DNA of 64,000 nt, from positions 62,001-126,000 of the forward strand of contig VGZA01000006.1 of NCBI GenBank assembly GCA_016872775.1, read 5' to 3'. This DNA comes from Planctomycetota bacterium (GTDB taxonomy: Bacteria; Planctomycetota; Planctomycetia; Pirellulales; Pirellulaceae). Under the pieces are notes generated by a model. The model was not told where the DNA came from, searched no databases, and saw nothing but the letters and a program-made list of their open reading frames with translations. Below are positions 61,976 through 64,000 of this stretch, piece by piece. Position 1 is the first letter of the stretch. Each line of letters opens with the position of its first letter. Position numbers and translations under genes: made by a program.

Positions 61976-62931
61976 TATTCCCTCGTGCCTGTGCGTTCCC
62001 AGAGCGTCAATCGTTCAGCGTAGTGACGCGCCTGGGAGACGAAATCGACGCCAGCGAAAAGTTTCCAGGTCTCGATCAGCCGCTTGAACATGGGACCGGG
62101 CGAACCGTCGCCGACGGTCTGTCCTTCGAATGACGTCGCATGCACCATCGCATACGTCGTGGCCGTGCAGAAGATCTCGTCGGCGCGCAGAGCATCGTAA
62201 CGCCCCAAATTGGTTTCGCGGATCGGGATTCCCAGGTCGCGGGCCAGTTCCATCGTCGTCGCCCGACTCACCCCTAATAGAATATTGCGAGGTTCGGGTG
62301 TCAGCAGTTCTCCGTCCTTGACCAGAAAGATGTTCCAGCCAGGGCCTTCCGAGAGGTAGCCGTCGGGATCGAGCAGCACGGGCCAGCGGCCAGCTCCCAG
62401 GCGCGCCGCCTGCAGATTGGCCATCTGGTAATGCAGGCGGCTACGGGTCTTGGCCTTCGGGTCGACCAGGTGCGCAGGCAGTGTCTGCTGCGCCGGAATC
62501 ACGACGTGGACACCGCTCGAATAATTCGGTGCAAAACCACCCATGTGCGTGATCAGCGGCCAGCAATTGATCGAGACGGTCGCGCGAATTCCTTCCCGAA
62601 AAGCGGTACGGTAGACTTCCAGGGGGCCACGCGACACGTCGTGCATGATCTGCCAGTCCATGTCCGGCGGCTCCGTAGCGAGATTCCGTTCGAGCGTCTC
62701 CAGGGTGACCTGTTCCATCCGGTCGATCGTCAAGCCGCAGTCGATCTCCAGGAGGCGGAGCGATCCGTACAGTCGATCGAGATGCTCGCGCAACCGGAAC
62801 GGCCGCTGGTTGTAGGTGCGGGTCATTTCGAATGCCATGTCGCCGTACATCAACGCCGAATCGAAGATCGAGATCCGGGCCTCCGATTCGGCAACGAACT
62901 GACCGTTGAAGTAGACGACGCGCTTGGACAT
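61975..62931 (-). CDS. Class IV aminotransferase (PLP-dependent)
   Basis: 318 residues, cytoplasmic. GGAGG lies 6 bases upstream of the ATG on the minus strand. The fold-type-IV family is shown by YFNGQFVAESEARISIFDSA, YGDMAFEMTRTYNQRPFRL, REHLDRLYGSLRLL, the probable PLP lysine Lys161 in DPKAKTRSRLHYQMANLQAA, LLDPDGYLSEGPGWNIFLVK with Glu195, and GVSRATTMELARDLGIPIRE. Relatives are branched-chain aminotransferase, D-alanine aminotransferase and aminodeoxychorismate lyase; the motifs do not separate these securely. The stop overlaps the FAD oxidoreductase start by one base, implying a two-gene unit in D- or unusual amino-acid metabolism. It is divergent from the gene at 63172. Confidence 0.9.
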   Translation of the reverse strand: MSKRVVYFNGQFVAESEARISIFDSALMYGDMAFEMTRTYNQRPFRLREHLDRLYGSLRLLEIDCGLTIDRMEQVTLETLERNLATEPPDMDWQIMHDVSRGPLEVYRTAFREGIRATVSINCWPLITHMGGFAPNYSSGVHVVIPAQQTLPAHLVDPKAKTRSRLHYQMANLQAARLGAGRWPVLLDPDGYLSEGPGWNIFLVKDGELLTPEPRNILLGVSRATTMELARDLGIPIRETNLGRYDALRADEIFCTATTYAMVHATSFEGQTVGDGSPGPMFKRLIETWKLFAGVDFVSQARHYAERLTLWERTGTRE

Positions 62932-63171
62932 GGTAATCCTCCAACGATCGATTCAAGATGCGATTATGTCTGCGGATCAACGGGACACCGGCACGGTGAC
63001 GCGCCATGCCCGCGGGCGGGGCGACAGACGACTCTTGTGGATTGATTCAGCATGATGTCGGAATTCTACACGAACTCGCGTGAAAATGATGGGTCGTTAT
63101 CAAGTCGTCTGGGACTTCTTATAATCTCGAGCATGGATTTTTGGGTTCAGCGAAGAAATCGGGGGCGACCC

Positions 63172-64000
63172 ATGAGCGATTCTTCTTCACGACGCGAATT
63201 TCTGCAACAGGCGGCCACAGCCACCGCCGCAATTTCGGCGGGCATCCAGTTGTCGACAACCCTTCCCAGGTTGAGTGCGGCGGAATCACCGGCGGTTTAT
63301 GAGTCGCCCGAACTGGCGGCGCTCCGCCGGAAAGCCGCCCGGCGTCGGCGGCGACTGATCTACAACGACGACGGCTGCGGGCCAATTATGCAACCCGGGG
63401 GAGATTCACCGCAGGGCTTCCTCGACGGGGCCAATAGCCGTATGCGAGTCCTCCCCGGCACGCAGGTCGACAGCGTGTTCATCTGCTCCGGCGCGACCCA
63501 CGTGCTTAATCACCCCACGAAGGTGGCCGAATCCTATGCCGATGTGGCCGACAAGTATCAGATTGGCGGCGAATGGGCGCTGATGCGCGACAACATGCGA
63601 GCGCTGGAAAAAGCCGGGACTGATGCGGTTCAACTCACAATCGACTTCTGTCGTCGGCGCCGGCTCGAGGTCGTCTATTCGCACCGAATCAACGACATCC
63701 ACAATCAGTTCCTGGCGGTGGAGAGATCGACCTGGTTCCGGGAACATCCGCAGTATTGGCTCAACACGCCCGAGAACGCCTCGCAGGCCGGTGGAGTGAA
63801 TTCACCCCGACACTGGTGGTCGGCTCTGGACTTCGAACGCCCCGAAGTCCTCGCGCATCTCGCCGGCATCCAGGAAGAGGTTTGCGGCCGTTATGACATC
63901 GATGGCATCGAGATCGACTATTTTCGTTCTCCGATGTTCTTCCGGCCGAATCTGGATTTCGATCCAGCGACACCGGACCAACGGGAAATCCTCACGGGGT
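63172..64000 (+). CDS. Tat-exported glycosidase-like TIM-barrel protein, cut by window end
   Basis: The frame is open to the last base, giving 276 residues. ATG 63172 is preceded by GGGGG at a suitable distance; the in-frame ATG at 63133 would add 13 residues. The leader SRREFLQQAATATAAISAG is twin-arginine-like. The body contains RLIYNDDGCGPIMQPGGDSP, VFICSGATHVLNHPTK, KAGTDAVQLTIDFCRRRRLE, RHWWSALDFERPEVLAHLAG and RYDIDGIEIDYFRSPMFFRP. The last motif is typical of GHL10-type or related hypothetical glycosyl-hydrolase barrels, where an acidic residue follows the beta-strand. It is divergent from the aminotransferase gene across 240 bases with no other clear signal. The C-terminus is missing, so the family is only probable. 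Confidence 0.78.
   Translation, partial: MSDSSSRREFLQQAATATAAISAGIQLSTTLPRLSAAESPAVYESPELAALRRKAARRRRRLIYNDDGCGPIMQPGGDSPQGFLDGANSRMRVLPGTQVDSVFICSGATHVLNHPTKVAESYADVADKYQIGGEWALMRDNMRALEKAGTDAVQLTIDFCRRRRLEVVYSHRINDIHNQFLAVERSTWFREHPQYWLNTPENASQAGGVNSPRHWWSALDFERPEVLAHLAGIQEEVCGRYDIDGIEIDYFRSPMFFRPNLDFDPATPDQREILTG

Overview
The window is a stretch of a GC-rich planctomycete chromosome (phylum Planctomycetota, most like a Pirellulales-type genome). The assignment rests on gene content. Of 34 coding regions, 20 belong to paralogous families that are hallmarks of this phylum: six PSCyt1/PSCyt2/PSD1 (DUF1549/DUF1553) cytochrome-like proteins, ten DUF1501 proteins, two DUF1592-type cytochromes and two DUF1552 proteins. 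There is also a PVC-type heme-binding dehydrogenase, a DUF6807 protein and several secreted hydrolase-like proteins. No rRNA, tRNA, CRISPR array, transposase or phage gene was seen.

Layout. 1-12.3 kb: the 3' end of a PSD1 gene and its DUF1501 partner, separated by two related mobile-looking palindromic elements; a second PSD1/DUF1501 pair; a PVC-type dehydrogenase-cytochrome; an exported isochorismatase-like protein. 12.5-21.7 kb: a mirror-ordered quartet DUF1552, DUF1592, DUF1592, DUF1552. 21.9-27.8 kb: a PSD1/DUF1501 pair and a CocE/NonD hydrolase. 28.0-34.8 kb: a cytochrome-free cluster with three DUF1501 genes, a DUF6807 gene and a PQQ-type propeller. 35.1-39.8 kb: a PSD1/DUF1501 pair with a LamG-like insert. 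39.9-42.7 kb: a YgjV-like membrane protein, a sugar-isomerase-like TIM barrel and, on the minus strand, an Ldh-type dehydrogenase. 42.9-52.2 kb: a FadR/GntR regulator whose stop overlaps the first gene of two successive PSD1/DUF1501 pairs. 52.3-60.3 kb: a 1565-residue propeller-glycosidase fusion, another DUF1501 gene and a GH32/43-like propeller. 60.4-62.9 kb (minus strand): an FAD oxidoreductase coupled to a class IV aminotransferase. From 63.2 kb: a Tat-exported glycosidase-like protein cut by the window end.

How the genes may work together. Every PSD1 gene is followed directly by a DUF1501 gene. The cytochrome partner has a Sec-type signal and CxxCH heme motifs. The DUF1501 or DUF1552 partner has a twin-arginine leader and, in DUF1501, conserved WDxH, EFGRTP or EMGRTP and GR(D/E)H motifs typical of an alkaline-phosphatase-superfamily metal site. 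I infer exported two-protein modules (cytochrome plus metalloenzyme-like partner), each adapted by different inserted binding domains and probably acting on polymeric or sulfated/phosphorylated organic matter. No function has been shown, to my knowledge.

The most unusual DNA-level signal is a family of short palindromes with a GGA/TCC triloop. They occur between genes and also in frame inside two of the PSD1 genes, where they add residues to the protein.
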